In this document: positions 1 through 8,666 of the stretch, piece after piece
Position numbering within the stretch: the first letter of the stretch is position 1
Layout: each line of letters starts with the position of its first letter
Assembly: GCA_964510535.1 (NCBI GenBank)
Contig: CAZECG010000001.1
Coordinates: 80,735-144,734, forward strand
Length of the DNA stretch: 64,000 nucleotides
Reading direction: 5' to 3'
DNA from: JAJPXC01 sp964510535
GTDB taxonomy: Bacteria; Bacteroidota; Bacteroidia; Bacteroidales; Muribaculaceae
The notes under the pieces: generated by a model
Seen by the model: the letters and a program-made list of their open reading frames with translations, nothing else
Told to the model about the DNA's origin: nothing
Databases searched by the model: none
Program-made: the position numbers and the translations under genes

Positions 1-2448
1 GACGACTACATCGTAATCGGTTACTCCGGGCTGAAAAAAGGTGACAGAGTGGAAGTGCCGGGGGCTGAAATCACGGCAGCCGCAAAACGATTGATGAAGC
101 AAGGGCTCTTCTCTCAGGCTCAGTTTAAAATCGAGAAAATCGCAGGCGACAAGGCTTGGCTCGAAATAGCGCTGCGCACCCAGCCGCGCATCTCCGAGGT
201 CAACTACATCGGGGTCAAGAAAGGTGAGCGAGAGGACCTCCAGGAACGCCTGCAACTGATGAAGGGCAACCAGATAACCCAGAACATCGTCAACCGCGCC
301 ACCTCGATTGTCAAAAAATATTATGCCGACAAAGGTTTCGGTAACGCCGATGTCAAAATAGACCTGCGAGAAGACCTGTCGCATCAGAACGAGATGATTG
401 TCGACATAAGCGTCAACAAGCACTCAAAAGTCAAAGTCCACAAAATTTACATCGACGGCAACGAGGTGTTAAGCGACAATGCGGTAAAAGGCGCGATGAA
501 AAAAACCAATGAAAAGGGAAAACTGCGCAACCTGTTCAAACAAAAGAAATTTGTTGAGACCGACTATGAGGACGACCTCAACCGCATCATTCAGAAATAC
601 AACGAAAAAGGCTACCGCGACGCAAAGATACTCCATGACAGCGTAGCGCCCTACGATGAAAAGACCGTCGATGTGTTCATAACCGTCGAAGAGGGTAAAA
701 AATACTATATCAGCAACATCGACTGGGTGGGCAACACAGTCTACACAACCGACCAGCTTGACGCCATCCTCGGCATACAGCCGGGCGAGGTCTACAACCA
801 GAAGTTGCTTGAAAAGCGTATGCGCGAGGACGACGAATCAGTGTCAAACCTCTACATGAACCGCGGCTATCTATTCTATCAGCTTGTCCCGATTGAAAAG
901 AACATCCACGGTGACTCAATTGACCTGGAAATGCGCATGATGGAAGGCCCGCAAGCCCGCATCAACCAAGTGGTCATCAACGGTAACGACCGACTGTATG
1001 AGAAAGTGATACGCCGCGAACTGCGCGTCAGACCCGGCGAGCTGTTCAACAAAAACGACCTGATGCGTTCAGCGAGAGAGATTGCCCAGACAGGCCACTT
1101 CAACCCTGAAAACATGGACATACGCCCCGAGCCTAACGAGGAGAACGGGACAGTCGACATAGTCTTTAATCTCGAATCGAAAGCCAACGACAAAATCGAA
1201 TTCTCGATGGGTTGGGGACAGACGGGTATCATCGGCAAATTGTCGCTGACGTTTACCAACTTCTCAATAAAAAATATGTTCCATCCCGGCTCATACAAAG
1301 GTCTTATCCCGCAAGGCGAAGGACAGACGTTCAACATCAGCGCGCAGACCAACGCCCGCTACTATCAAGCTTATAGTGTGTCGTTCCTCGACCCGTGGTT
1401 TGGCGGCAAACGCCCCAACTCACTGCAGGTGTCGGCCTACTACAGCCGCCAGACCGGTGTCAACTCAAGCTACTATAACAAATCATGGGCCAACCCCTAC
1501 GGTTACAGCTACGGCTATGGCTACGGCTACAATTCCGACTACTATCAGACGAGCTACCAGAACGCCTACGACCCCAACAAAGTGCTACAGATGGCAGGCG
1601 TAACAGTCGGGTTGGGTAAACGTCTGAAATGGCCCGACGACTGGTTCACGTTCACCGCAGAGTTGTCATACAACTGGTACTACCTCAAGAACTGGGAATA
1701 CCTATACTACATGAACAATGGCACGTCAAACTCCATCGTTCTCGGTTTGACCCTCGCCCGCAATTCAATCGACAACCCGCTCTACACCCGTAGCGGTAGT
1801 ACATTCTCGTTGAACCTCCAGATGACGCCTCCGGCATCATTGCTCAATCCCGGCAAGGACTGGGATAAACTCAAGGAAGAAAACACAACCGAGTCAAAGA
1901 AAGAGCTTTACCGCTGGATTGAATACTGGAAGTTGCGCTTCAAATCGCGCACCTACACCCCGCTCACCGACCCCAACGGGCAATGGACCCTCGTGTTCAT
2001 GACCCGCGCCGATATCGGATTGCTGGGCAGCTACAACAAGGCACTCAAATCACCGTTCGAGACATTCTATGTGGGCGGCGACGGCATGAGCGGCAGTTAC
2101 ACCTACGCCACCGAGACCATCGGCTTGCGCGGCTACGAGAACGGTCAGTTCACCCCCTGGGGCAAAGAGGGCTACGCCTACACCCGCTTCGGCATGGAAC
2201 TCCACTTCCCGTTCATGCTCCAGCCGACAACCACCATCTACGGCCTTGCGTTTGCCGAGGGCGGTAACGCTTGGACCGAGGTTAAAAACTTCTCTCCGTT
2301 TGATATCAAACGCAGTGCCGGCGCAGGTGTGCGCATCTACCTCCCGATGGTCGGCATGATGGGTATCGACTGGGCTTATGGTTTCGACAATGTGTACGGA
2401 ATGAAGGGCGGAAGCCACTTCCACTTCATACTCGGTCAGGAGTTCTAA
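1..2448 (+). CDS. bamA: BamA outer-membrane assembly protein, 5'-truncated by window edge
   Basis: Central beta-barrel subunit of the BAM complex, which folds and inserts outer-membrane proteins. The reading frame is open from base 1 (first visible residues DDYIVIGYSGLKKGD), so the signal peptide and the start of the first POTRA domain lie to the left; the in-frame GTG at 49 is not the true start. About 815 residues are visible. Roughly the first 400 carry POTRA repeats (for example the YNEKGYRDAKI and NRGYLF segments), and the rest is a 16-strand-type barrel ending in an aromatic beta-signal (HFHFILGQEF). A Tyr/Gly-rich stretch (GYSYGYGYGY, bases about 1495-1560) sits in the barrel and is probably an extracellular loop. 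Two Skp-like chaperone genes follow, the usual partnership in Bacteroidales. Family assignment is secure. Confidence 0.95.
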   Translation, partial: DDYIVIGYSGLKKGDRVEVPGAEITAAAKRLMKQGLFSQAQFKIEKIAGDKAWLEIALRTQPRISEVNYIGVKKGEREDLQERLQLMKGNQITQNIVNRATSIVKKYYADKGFGNADVKIDLREDLSHQNEMIVDISVNKHSKVKVHKIYIDGNEVLSDNAVKGAMKKTNEKGKLRNLFKQKKFVETDYEDDLNRIIQKYNEKGYRDAKILHDSVAPYDEKTVDVFITVEEGKKYYISNIDWVGNTVYTTDQLDAILGIQPGEVYNQKLLEKRMREDDESVSNLYMNRGYLFYQLVPIEKNIHGDSIDLEMRMMEGPQARINQVVINGNDRLYEKVIRRELRVRPGELFNKNDLMRSAREIAQTGHFNPENMDIRPEPNEENGTVDIVFNLESKANDKIEFSMGWGQTGIIGKLSLTFTNFSIKNMFHPGSYKGLIPQGEGQTFNISAQTNARYYQAYSVSFLDPWFGGKRPNSLQVSAYYSRQTGVNSSYYNKSWANPYGYSYGYGYGYNSDYYQTSYQNAYDPNKVLQMAGVTVGLGKRLKWPDDWFTFTAELSYNWYYLKNWEYLYYMNNGTSNSIVLGLTLARNSIDNPLYTRSGSTFSLNLQMTPPASLLNPGKDWDKLKEENTTESKKELYRWIEYWKLRFKSRTYTPLTDPNGQWTLVFMTRADIGLLGSYNKALKSPFETFYVGGDGMSGSYTYATETIGLRGYENGQFTPWGKEGYAYTRFGMELHFPFMLQPTTTIYGLAFAEGGNAWTEVKNFSPFDIKRSAGAGVRIYLPMVGMMGIDWAYGFDNVYGMKGGSHFHFILGQEF

Positions 2449-2525
2449 CCGCACAACGACGCGAATACTAAACTTTTAGCCGTTGAGATTGTCTAAATAG
2501 TTAAACAGATAAATACACGTTTAGC

Positions 2526-3041
2526 ATGAAGAAATTATCTATCATCCTTATGCTCATGATAGCTACAGCTTTCGGAGCGGCAGCGCAGAAGTTCGCGCTG
2601 GTCGATATGGAATATATCCTTAAAAACGTGCCATCCTATGAGATGGCCAACGAACAGTTGAACCAAATCTCGCAACGCTGGCAGAAAGAGGTTGAGGCCA
2701 AATCAAAGGAAGCCGAGACGCTCTACAAGAACTATCAGGCCGACATGGTATTCCTCACCGATGAGCAGAAAAAGAAAAAGGAGGAGGAAATTGTAGCCAA
2801 GGAGAAAGAGGCAACAGAACTGCGATACAAATATTTCGGGCCGGAGGGCGAACTCTACAAAAAGCGCCAATCGCTTATGAAACCGATACAAGACGACATC
2901 TACAATGCCGTCAAGAAAGTGTCGGAAGAACGAGGTTATCAGGCGATTTTTGACCGCGCGTCATCGGCCAACATCATCTTCGCCTCGCCGCGTATAGATG
3001 TCAGCAACGAGGTACTGGCCAAGTTAGGATATTCCAAATAA
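2526..3041 (+). CDS. Skp/OmpH family periplasmic chaperone, first copy
   Basis: Predicted periplasmic holdase that keeps unfolded outer-membrane proteins soluble on their way to BamA. The 171-residue product has a signal peptide (MKKLSIILMLMIATAFGAAA) and then the typical Skp start QKFALVDMEYIL. Next comes a long Lys/Glu-rich helical region (residues about 40-120, including EQKKKKEEEIVAKEKEA) that would form the coiled-coil tentacle, and a C-terminal strand region. It begins 77 bases after bamA on the same strand and is followed by a second OmpH gene, so the three probably share a transcript. Length matches the family. The chaperone role is inferred from family and position. Confidence 0.9.
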   Translation: MKKLSIILMLMIATAFGAAAQKFALVDMEYILKNVPSYEMANEQLNQISQRWQKEVEAKSKEAETLYKNYQADMVFLTDEQKKKKEEEIVAKEKEATELRYKYFGPEGELYKKRQSLMKPIQDDIYNAVKKVSEERGYQAIFDRASSANIIFASPRIDVSNEVLAKLGYSK

Positions 3042-3047
3042 AAGGAT

Positions 3048-3055
3048 TATCTTTG
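3048..3055 (+). promoter_or_regulatory. Bacteroidota -7 box upstream of second OmpH gene
   Basis: TATCTTTG fits the TAnnTTTG -7 consensus and lies 45 bases before the ATG at 3100. A clear -33 TTTG is not present at the right spacing, only GTTAGG about 21 bases upstream. It may give the second OmpH gene some independent expression. Confidence 0.4.
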
Positions 3056-3099
3056 CAGAGAATAACCAAGTAGCAAATAACTTAACTTAACTAATAACA

Positions 3100-3606
3100 A
3101 TGATTAAGAAAACCCTTGCCGCAATCATGATTGCGATTCCCATGCTTGCAGCCGCACAGGCTCCCAAGTTTGGCACTGTGACCGTCGAACCGATTCTTGA
3201 AGCTATGCCCGAGCGCGCAAACGTGCAAACCCAGCTCGAAACCGCATCAAAAACCTACGAGGACGAATACAAAAAACTCACCGAAGAGTTAGACAAGAAA
3301 TATGGCGAATTTCAGAAACTGAGCGAGGACAAAACGACTCCCGACGCTATCAAAGAACGCCGTATGCAAGAAATCCAGGAACTCCAAAAGAAAGCGCAGC
3401 AGTTCCTTCAGACAGCGCAGCAGGATCTCCAGCGTCAACAGGCTCAGCTGATGCAACCCATCGAGGAGAAAATCATGACCGCCATCAAGGCTGTCGGACA
3501 GGAAAACGGTTTCACATTCATCCTTCCTGAAGGAGTGGCTGCGTTCCAAAGCACCGATGTACAAGACGTGACACCTCTTGTAAAAGCCAAACTCGGCATC
3601 AAGTAA
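3100..3606 (+). CDS. Skp/OmpH family periplasmic chaperone, second copy
   Basis: A 168-residue secreted chaperone of the OmpH family. It has a signal peptide (MIKKTLAAIMIAIPMLAAAQ), a mature start APKFGTVTVEPILEAMP, and a long Gln/Lys/Glu-rich coiled-coil section (residues about 45-120, with QELQKKAQQFLQTAQQDLQ). A C-terminal region (FTFILPEGVAAFQS) corresponds to the last strand of the Skp body. It lies 58 bases after the first copy, and a strong terminator follows at 3636. Sequence identity between the two copies is low, so they are old paralogues rather than a recent duplication. They may form mixed trimers or serve different clients; nothing in the sequence decides this. Confidence 0.9.
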   Translation: MIKKTLAAIMIAIPMLAAAQAPKFGTVTVEPILEAMPERANVQTQLETASKTYEDEYKKLTEELDKKYGEFQKLSEDKTTPDAIKERRMQEIQELQKKAQQFLQTAQQDLQRQQAQLMQPIEEKIMTAIKAVGQENGFTFILPEGVAAFQSTDVQDVTPLVKAKLGIK

Positions 3607-3635
3607 GATTGAATTAAACTATATGAGAAAAAGCC

Positions 3636-3670
3636 GCGCCAAGTCGTAATGATTTGGCGCAGTTTTTTTA
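3636..3670 (+). terminator. Rho-independent terminator of bamA-ompH operon
   Basis: A 7-bp perfect stem GCGCCAA/TTGGCGC (3636-3642 with 3654-3660) around an 11-base loop is followed by AGTTTTTTTA, a run of seven T. It lies 30 bases after the second OmpH stop codon. Confidence 0.85.
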
Positions 3671-3834
3671 TAGCCGGCAAGCGCGATAGCAAGTGATTAG
3701 CAGGCATGATACCACACGAGGTGGACAATCACACAAGCACCAATACCTATATCGTTGAATATCAGACATTTACCCCCCCCCGCAAAAGTTGCAAATTTAA
3801 TCAAAAATGTTATTAAAAATCAAGAAAAAACGCC

Positions 3835-3842
3835 TATATTTG
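3835..3842 (+). promoter_or_regulatory. Putative promoter -7 box for PD40-amidase pair
   Basis: TATATTTG is an exact match to TAnnTTTG and sits after an A-rich stretch, 86 bases before the ATG at 3929. No good -33 TTTG is seen at 19-21 bases. Its position inside the longer open frame that begins at 3755 argues that translation starts at 3929. Confidence 0.5.
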
Positions 3843-3928
3843 CGCCCTTGAAAAGGGGGATTTTCGAACCAGCGCAAAAGTTAGGCTCGGTATTTTCTGA
3901 AAGAACATGTACCCAATATTCATATAAA

Positions 3929-4894
3929 ATGAAAAAGTTACTTTTGGCGGCGATTCTGGCTTCTCAAGTCGGAATTGCTCAAGACTTGAAAGTTGGCGAA
4001 CTTTCAAACATTTCTCGTCTTACACACGACGGCATCAAGTATGAGAACCCGCAATGGTCGCCCGATGGGAGCAAGATTGCGTTCACGGAGTGGGGTTACA
4101 ACAACCTATACTTGATTAACAGCAACGGAAGCGACAAAAAGCAGTTGTCAAATGGTGTTGGCGTAGGTTTCAGGTATTCATGGTGTGCGGATTCACATCG
4201 CATATTGGTGCGCGAACTGAAACATGAGCGCATCGGCATGAAGAACAAACGTCATCAAGCCGCATGGTCAATCGATGTTAACGGAAAGAAAACCCGCATG
4301 ACCGAGGATGTGGAGCGCATGGACCACGCAGCATGGCAGTACGACGCACTTGGCGTAGCTTCAGTACGTTCGCTTGACGCTAAAGCGATAGCCGGAGTGA
4401 AGTATAAAATGGGGCATAGTAATAAAATCGCTAAGACAGCAAGCGTTGCAAAGCAAATCGCAAAAGAGAATGTCAGCGTAATCGTTAACACCAAGGGCTT
4501 GTCGGTAATCGACGGCAACGGCACGAAGAAACTGATAAACGCTAAACCGTCGTTCTGCCCCGCATTGTCGCCCAACGGCAAAACGATAGCGTTTGTTGAG
4601 GGTAACGATATTTACACTATCAACATCGATGGCAGCAACAAGAAGAAAATCACTCGCGGTTTCAACCCGTCGTGGGTAAACAATTCACAGCTTGTGTTTG
4701 AGAAGAGCGTAGACGACGGCCACACGTTCACGGCGAGCGACCTTTATATCATCAACGTGAACGGAACCGGCATGAAGGCGTTGACCGCATCGAGCGACCG
4801 CATCGAGATGTGTCCGAGCGTCTCGGCAGATGGCAAACGATTGGCATTCATCTCGTTTGACGACGGCCAAGTCTACACAGCAGATTTGAAATAA
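3929..4894 (+). CDS. Secreted TolB-like PD40 beta-propeller protein
   Basis: A 321-residue protein with a signal peptide (MKKLLLAAILASQVGIAQ) and PD40/WD40-like blade motifs typical of the TolB C-terminal propeller: NPQWSPDGSKIAFTEW near the start, CPALSPNGKTIAFVEG in the middle and CPSVSADGKRLAFISFDDG at the end. The frame is open back to 3755, but the start at 3929 is chosen because it gives a clean signal peptide and lies downstream of the -7 box. It is 45 bases from the large amidase gene, so the two probably form an operon. The same pairing of PD40 protein and amidase occurs again at 37886-41214. Such propellers usually bind proteins or glycans; the partner here is not known. Confidence 0.85.
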   Translation: MKKLLLAAILASQVGIAQDLKVGELSNISRLTHDGIKYENPQWSPDGSKIAFTEWGYNNLYLINSNGSDKKQLSNGVGVGFRYSWCADSHRILVRELKHERIGMKNKRHQAAWSIDVNGKKTRMTEDVERMDHAAWQYDALGVASVRSLDAKAIAGVKYKMGHSNKIAKTASVAKQIAKENVSVIVNTKGLSVIDGNGTKKLINAKPSFCPALSPNGKTIAFVEGNDIYTINIDGSNKKKITRGFNPSWVNNSQLVFEKSVDDGHTFTASDLYIINVNGTGMKALTASSDRIEMCPSVSADGKRLAFISFDDGQVYTADLK

Positions 4895-4939
4895 ACATCA
4901 GGCAACTGAAATAACAAAACTTCTCAACATTAGATTCCA

Positions 4940-7900
4940 ATGAAAAAAGTATTATACTCGCTGATATTGATAATCAGCATAGTTGCTCCGCAGACAATGC
5001 AGGCAAGCTGGAGCAATTACACAATCGTGCTTGACCCGGGACACGGAGGCGATGACCCCGGAGCGGTGTATAGCGGCTCGTCGGTCGATAACTACACCGA
5101 GGCATGGCTCGTGCTGCAGTGCGCAAGCAACGTATATAACCACTTGTCAAGAGCCGGTGCCGACGTCTATATGACGCGCTGGGAAAACGATTTTTACGGC
5201 GAGGTCGGCTTGTCGACCCGTCGCGCATATTGCTACACATACGATTCAGACGTGTTCATCTCGTTCCACTTGAACGCCGCAAACGCATCGGCCCACGGAA
5301 CCGAGACATGGTACTACTACGACGGCAGCTACAACTTGGCGAGCTGCGTACAGTCGGGATTGATGTACACATTTGACACTGTAGACGGCCTGGGCGGCTA
5401 TGAAAAGATAGACCGCGGTATCAAAAATAACGGTTGGACGGTAATCACCGCCGGTGAATATTATCCGGCAGTGTTGACCGAGGGCTTGTTTGTAGACTGC
5501 TACACCGACTGGCAGTTGATTCAGGATGTGACCAGCACGGGCTTTAACGCATGGGCCGACGGTCACATCAAAGGTGTCTATGACTACCTTAACTACTATG
5601 GTTACTATAGCGTGAGCGAGCCTACCTACAACGGAGCAGGCAGCAGCTCGGCAAGCACCGACCCTTACATTTCGGTTAGTTCAAACAAGGTTTACCTGAC
5701 CTGCGTAGCCGGCCAAAGCGCCAAAGCCGAGGTTGTGGTTAGCGGCGAGAAGCTCAACCGCTGGACCACAATCACAATGTCGAGCAAATGCGCAGGCGTA
5801 TTCAGCGCAGCTGCTGAAGATGGCAGAAACGGCCTTAACGTAAGCGGTTCAACCAACACGTTTGACCCGGAAGACCCGAAAATCATCATCACATTCACAC
5901 CGTCGGAAGCCGGCAACTACAGCGGCGACAATGACGGCGACAGCTATGAGGACTACGTAATCACGCTCGAGAGCGTCGGCACCGATGGCGAACCTGTCTA
6001 TCAATGGATTACCTTGAACGGTGTTGCGTCAGAGCCTCCGTTGTCGCTCAACGAAGGATGGGTTTTGAGCGAGAACGCCAACAACTTGGCCGCAAACGGC
6101 TGGGACGCATCGAAAGTGCGTAACATGGAGGTTAGAGATGGCAAAATCTATGCAGTCTATGAGCAGTCGAAAATTAAAGTAATCGACGCTTACACCGGCC
6201 AAGCACTCTATGACTTGAGCAGCGAGGGTATCGCGGGTGGTATCATCAAACTCTGCGACGTGCGCTACTTCGACGGCAAAGTAATCGCATCGAACCTCGG
6301 CGGTATCGACGCAGCAGGCAACACACACGACTTGCGCATCTACATCTGGGATAACCCCGCCAGCTCAACCACAGCTCCCCGCGTGGTGACAATCAGCTAT
6401 GCTACACTTCAGGGATACAACATCACCCGTCTTGGCGACTACATCGGCGTAGGCGGTGACTGGGACACTACCGACGGTAGCCGCATCATCTTCGCATACA
6501 ACAACTTGAACAAAGTGTCGGGCGTTACCGGCGGAACATATATCATCGAGTTCCCGGTAGCTAACAACACAATCGGCACTACACCGAGCAAGCATATCCA
6601 GGTGACAGCCGACGGCGAGAACCTCTATGCCGGCGAGTCGCTCCGCGCTTACCCGACAGGCTACGGCTATATGTTTGACGGTTCGCAATGCGCCCCGACC
6701 AAACTCGACTCCAACGGCGCACGTCTTGACTATATGGACGGCTACAAGACATGGGGTAACGTGTACCGCCAGTTTGAGCACAACGGCGTGACCTACGGCG
6801 CAACGCTCGACTTCAACGACAAGACATTCTCAACAAAAGACGACAGCGGTAATCCCGCCCAAAACGATGACGACAAGGCTAAAAACTACACCGGTGGTTT
6901 CATGCGCTTGCTCCAAATCACAGACAAAAACAACTCGGGAACATTCCGCGCCCCGATTAACGTTGCAGAATATCCGAAAGCCCACTTGGCTGACAGCACA
7001 CGCAACACCAACTGCACAGGCAACATCGTCATCAACCAAAAGGCCGACGGCACAGTTGAAGCATGGGTGTTGAGTACCGGCCAAGGTATCGGCTACTTCA
7101 CTTCAAGCGACGCCCCTGTCGTGGCAACCCCATCAATCAGTGTTGACAACACTTCGGCAACTTTCACGGCGACCGTGGGCGGCAGCAACAAAGCAACCAT
7201 CAACGTCAACGGCCACAACTTGACCGGCGACATCACTGCAACACTCAGCGGCAGCGACGCTGACCTGTTCTCATTGTCGACCAACAAATTGAGCGCAAGC
7301 GGCACAATCACCGTGACATACTCACCGACAGCCGAGGGCACCCACACGGCGGCCTTGACCCTGTCAAGCACCGGAGCTAACGACGTAACTGTCAGCCTCA
7401 CCGGTACGGCATCGTCGTCATCGAGCGTTGAGATTACAGGTTATAAATTGACTCAAAACTGGGTTAAAACCACCGGCCATGTCGCACCGTCAAGCGCAGG
7501 CCGCGGCTGGAGCACCGGTTTCGATGGCAAAATCTATTTCAACGATGATGCTAACACGACGCTCAAATATTGGGACAAAGACGGCTTGCACTCAGCTGTT
7601 GCTTCGGTTGCCAGTACCGCAATCACCTCGGACGAGGCAGGCAACATCATCCTGAGCGCAAGCTTGTGGAGCACCTCGGCAAACACGTTTAAAGTGCTTC
7701 CGAAGGGTAGCACCACATGGCAAGATTTGTCAATCACTCTGCCTGATGGCGTAAGCGCAGCCGCCACAAAATATATCGGTAAAGCTATCGGTAACATTTT
7801 GAGCGCAGACGGCGGCGTGATCTGCATCATCCCGAACGGAGCTACCAAAGTGGCGAAAGTAACCGTGGCTAACGGAGCTTTCAAATCGTCGAAAGCTATC

Positions 7901-8479
7901 GACGTGTCATCGGCTATCAACAGCACTGCTGACGCAGAAACGTTTGCAATGCCGCTGACCTCAGACATCAACAGCGACGTAATCGCAGTGAGAGACCACC
8001 GCAAAAATCATTTCTACCACAACACCAACGGAACATTTGAGGCGTATGCCGACAACGGCATCACCACTACCCGAGGCGGAACAATCTTCAAATTGGGCGA
8101 CAAGCAGTTTGCGGTAGAGCCTATCGGGGCTTCAGACTGCGACGGTTTCCAAATCGTGGACTTGACAGACAACACCATCGTGGCAACTCACGCGACTGCA
8201 TATTCAAGCAGTGGAACGCCCAACTGTATAACCGCAGAGGTTGTCGACAAATACACGGTTAAGTTGTATCAATATGTTCCCGGCATCGTTGCAGCTCAGT
8301 ACACCTTTGAGGCTGTACGCTCAACCGGTGTTGACGAAGTGGCAAGCGCAGAAATCGACGCAGAAGCACCTGTAGAATATTACAACCTGCAAGGTGTGAG
8401 AGTAAACTCTGAAAACTTGACACCGGGTATCTACATCCGCCGTCAAGGCAACACCGTAGGAAAAGTGCTTGTAAAATAA
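4940..8479 (+). CDS. Giant secreted N-acetylmuramoyl-L-alanine amidase with T9SS-type tail
   Basis: A 1179-residue secreted protein. A signal peptide (MKKVLYSLILIISIVAPQTMQA) is followed by an Amidase_3 domain at residues about 27-215. All zinc-site motifs are visible: DPGHGG (His35), Glu54, FISFHLNA (His110) and the catalytic TEGLF (Glu181). It should cleave the bond between MurNAc and the stem peptide. After this come Ig-like modules of the choice-of-anchor type (residues about 235-360 and 725-825), propeller-like regions, and a C-terminal tail (EYYNLQGVRV then PGIYIRRQGN) of the short type A sorting kind used by the type IX secretion system. It is therefore probably exported to the cell surface or medium rather than used for daughter-cell separation. 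The target, self or other bacteria, is not shown by the sequence. A strong terminator follows. Confidence 0.88.
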   Translation: MKKVLYSLILIISIVAPQTMQASWSNYTIVLDPGHGGDDPGAVYSGSSVDNYTEAWLVLQCASNVYNHLSRAGADVYMTRWENDFYGEVGLSTRRAYCYTYDSDVFISFHLNAANASAHGTETWYYYDGSYNLASCVQSGLMYTFDTVDGLGGYEKIDRGIKNNGWTVITAGEYYPAVLTEGLFVDCYTDWQLIQDVTSTGFNAWADGHIKGVYDYLNYYGYYSVSEPTYNGAGSSSASTDPYISVSSNKVYLTCVAGQSAKAEVVVSGEKLNRWTTITMSSKCAGVFSAAAEDGRNGLNVSGSTNTFDPEDPKIIITFTPSEAGNYSGDNDGDSYEDYVITLESVGTDGEPVYQWITLNGVASEPPLSLNEGWVLSENANNLAANGWDASKVRNMEVRDGKIYAVYEQSKIKVIDAYTGQALYDLSSEGIAGGIIKLCDVRYFDGKVIASNLGGIDAAGNTHDLRIYIWDNPASSTTAPRVVTISYATLQGYNITRLGDYIGVGGDWDTTDGSRIIFAYNNLNKVSGVTGGTYIIEFPVANNTIGTTPSKHIQVTADGENLYAGESLRAYPTGYGYMFDGSQCAPTKLDSNGARLDYMDGYKTWGNVYRQFEHNGVTYGATLDFNDKTFSTKDDSGNPAQNDDDKAKNYTGGFMRLLQITDKNNSGTFRAPINVAEYPKAHLADSTRNTNCTGNIVINQKADGTVEAWVLSTGQGIGYFTSSDAPVVATPSISVDNTSATFTATVGGSNKATINVNGHNLTGDITATLSGSDADLFSLSTNKLSASGTITVTYSPTAEGTHTAALTLSSTGANDVTVSLTGTASSSSSVEITGYKLTQNWVKTTGHVAPSSAGRGWSTGFDGKIYFNDDANTTLKYWDKDGLHSAVASVASTAITSDEAGNIILSASLWSTSANTFKVLPKGSTTWQDLSITLPDGVSAAATKYIGKAIGNILSADGGVICIIPNGATKVAKVTVANGAFKSSKAIDVSSAINSTADAETFAMPLTSDINSDVIAVRDHRKNHFYHNTNGTFEAYADNGITTTRGGTIFKLGDKQFAVEPIGASDCDGFQIVDLTDNTIVATHATAYSSSGTPNCITAEVVDKYTVKLYQYVPGIVAAQYTFEAVRSTGVDEVASAEIDAEAPVEYYNLQGVRVNSENLTPGIYIRRQGNTVGKVLVK

Positions 8480-8507
8480 ACAGGCAGCAATCTAATAATC
8501 TACCCGA

Positions 8508-8545
8508 GAGGGGGTTGCGCGTTCACCGCGCAACCCCCTCCGTTT
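8508..8545 (+). terminator. Strong rho-independent terminator after the amidase gene
   Basis: A perfect 14-bp stem (8508-8521 with 8527-8540, GAGGGGGTTGCGCG and its complement) with a 5-base loop is followed by CGTTTATAAA. The T run is short but the stem is very stable. It separates the + strand amidase from the converging his operon. Confidence 0.85.
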
Positions 8546-8584
8546 ATAAATAGATATATTGGTATGCGTTCTATGTGTGATAAT

Positions 8585-8638
8585 GATTCCCTGTCGGGAA
8601 TCGATGGCAGCGACACACTAAAAGGGATTCGATGGCGG
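8585..8638. repeat. Palindromic intergenic repeat with a degenerate second half-copy
   Basis: GATTCCC-TGTC-GGGAATC (8585-8602) is a perfect 7-bp inverted repeat. It is followed by GATGGC, and a near copy, GGGATTCGATGGC, appears at 8624-8636. The 20-base core ATTCCCTGTCGGGAATCGAT (8586-8605) recurs exactly at 63803-63822 near the right edge. This is a dispersed palindromic element of unknown function. Confidence 0.6.
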
Positions 8639-8651
8639 AAGTCGGGAGAGA

Positions 8652-8664
8652 GGGGGGGGGGGGG
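8652..8664. repeat. G13 homopolymer tract
   Basis: Thirteen consecutive G, two bases beyond the stop codon of hisB (which reads on the minus strand). The tract is outside coding sequence. It may vary in length through slippage or reflect assembly error. Confidence 0.6.
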
Positions 8665-8666
8665 AA

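Larger units (their letters stand above)
3607..3928 (+). other. Intergenic region with terminator, C9 tract and promoter
   Basis: This 322-base gap holds, in order, the terminator of the bamA-ompH operon (3636-3670), a run of nine C (3773-3781), an A/T-rich stretch and a -7 box (3835-3842) for the next gene. A 36-codon open frame (3706-3816) runs through the C tract but has no supporting features. Confidence 0.6.

Noticed and set aside
3706..3816. 36-codon open frame through the C9 tract
   Set aside because: No promoter, no conserved features, and it lies between a terminator and the next promoter; probably chance.
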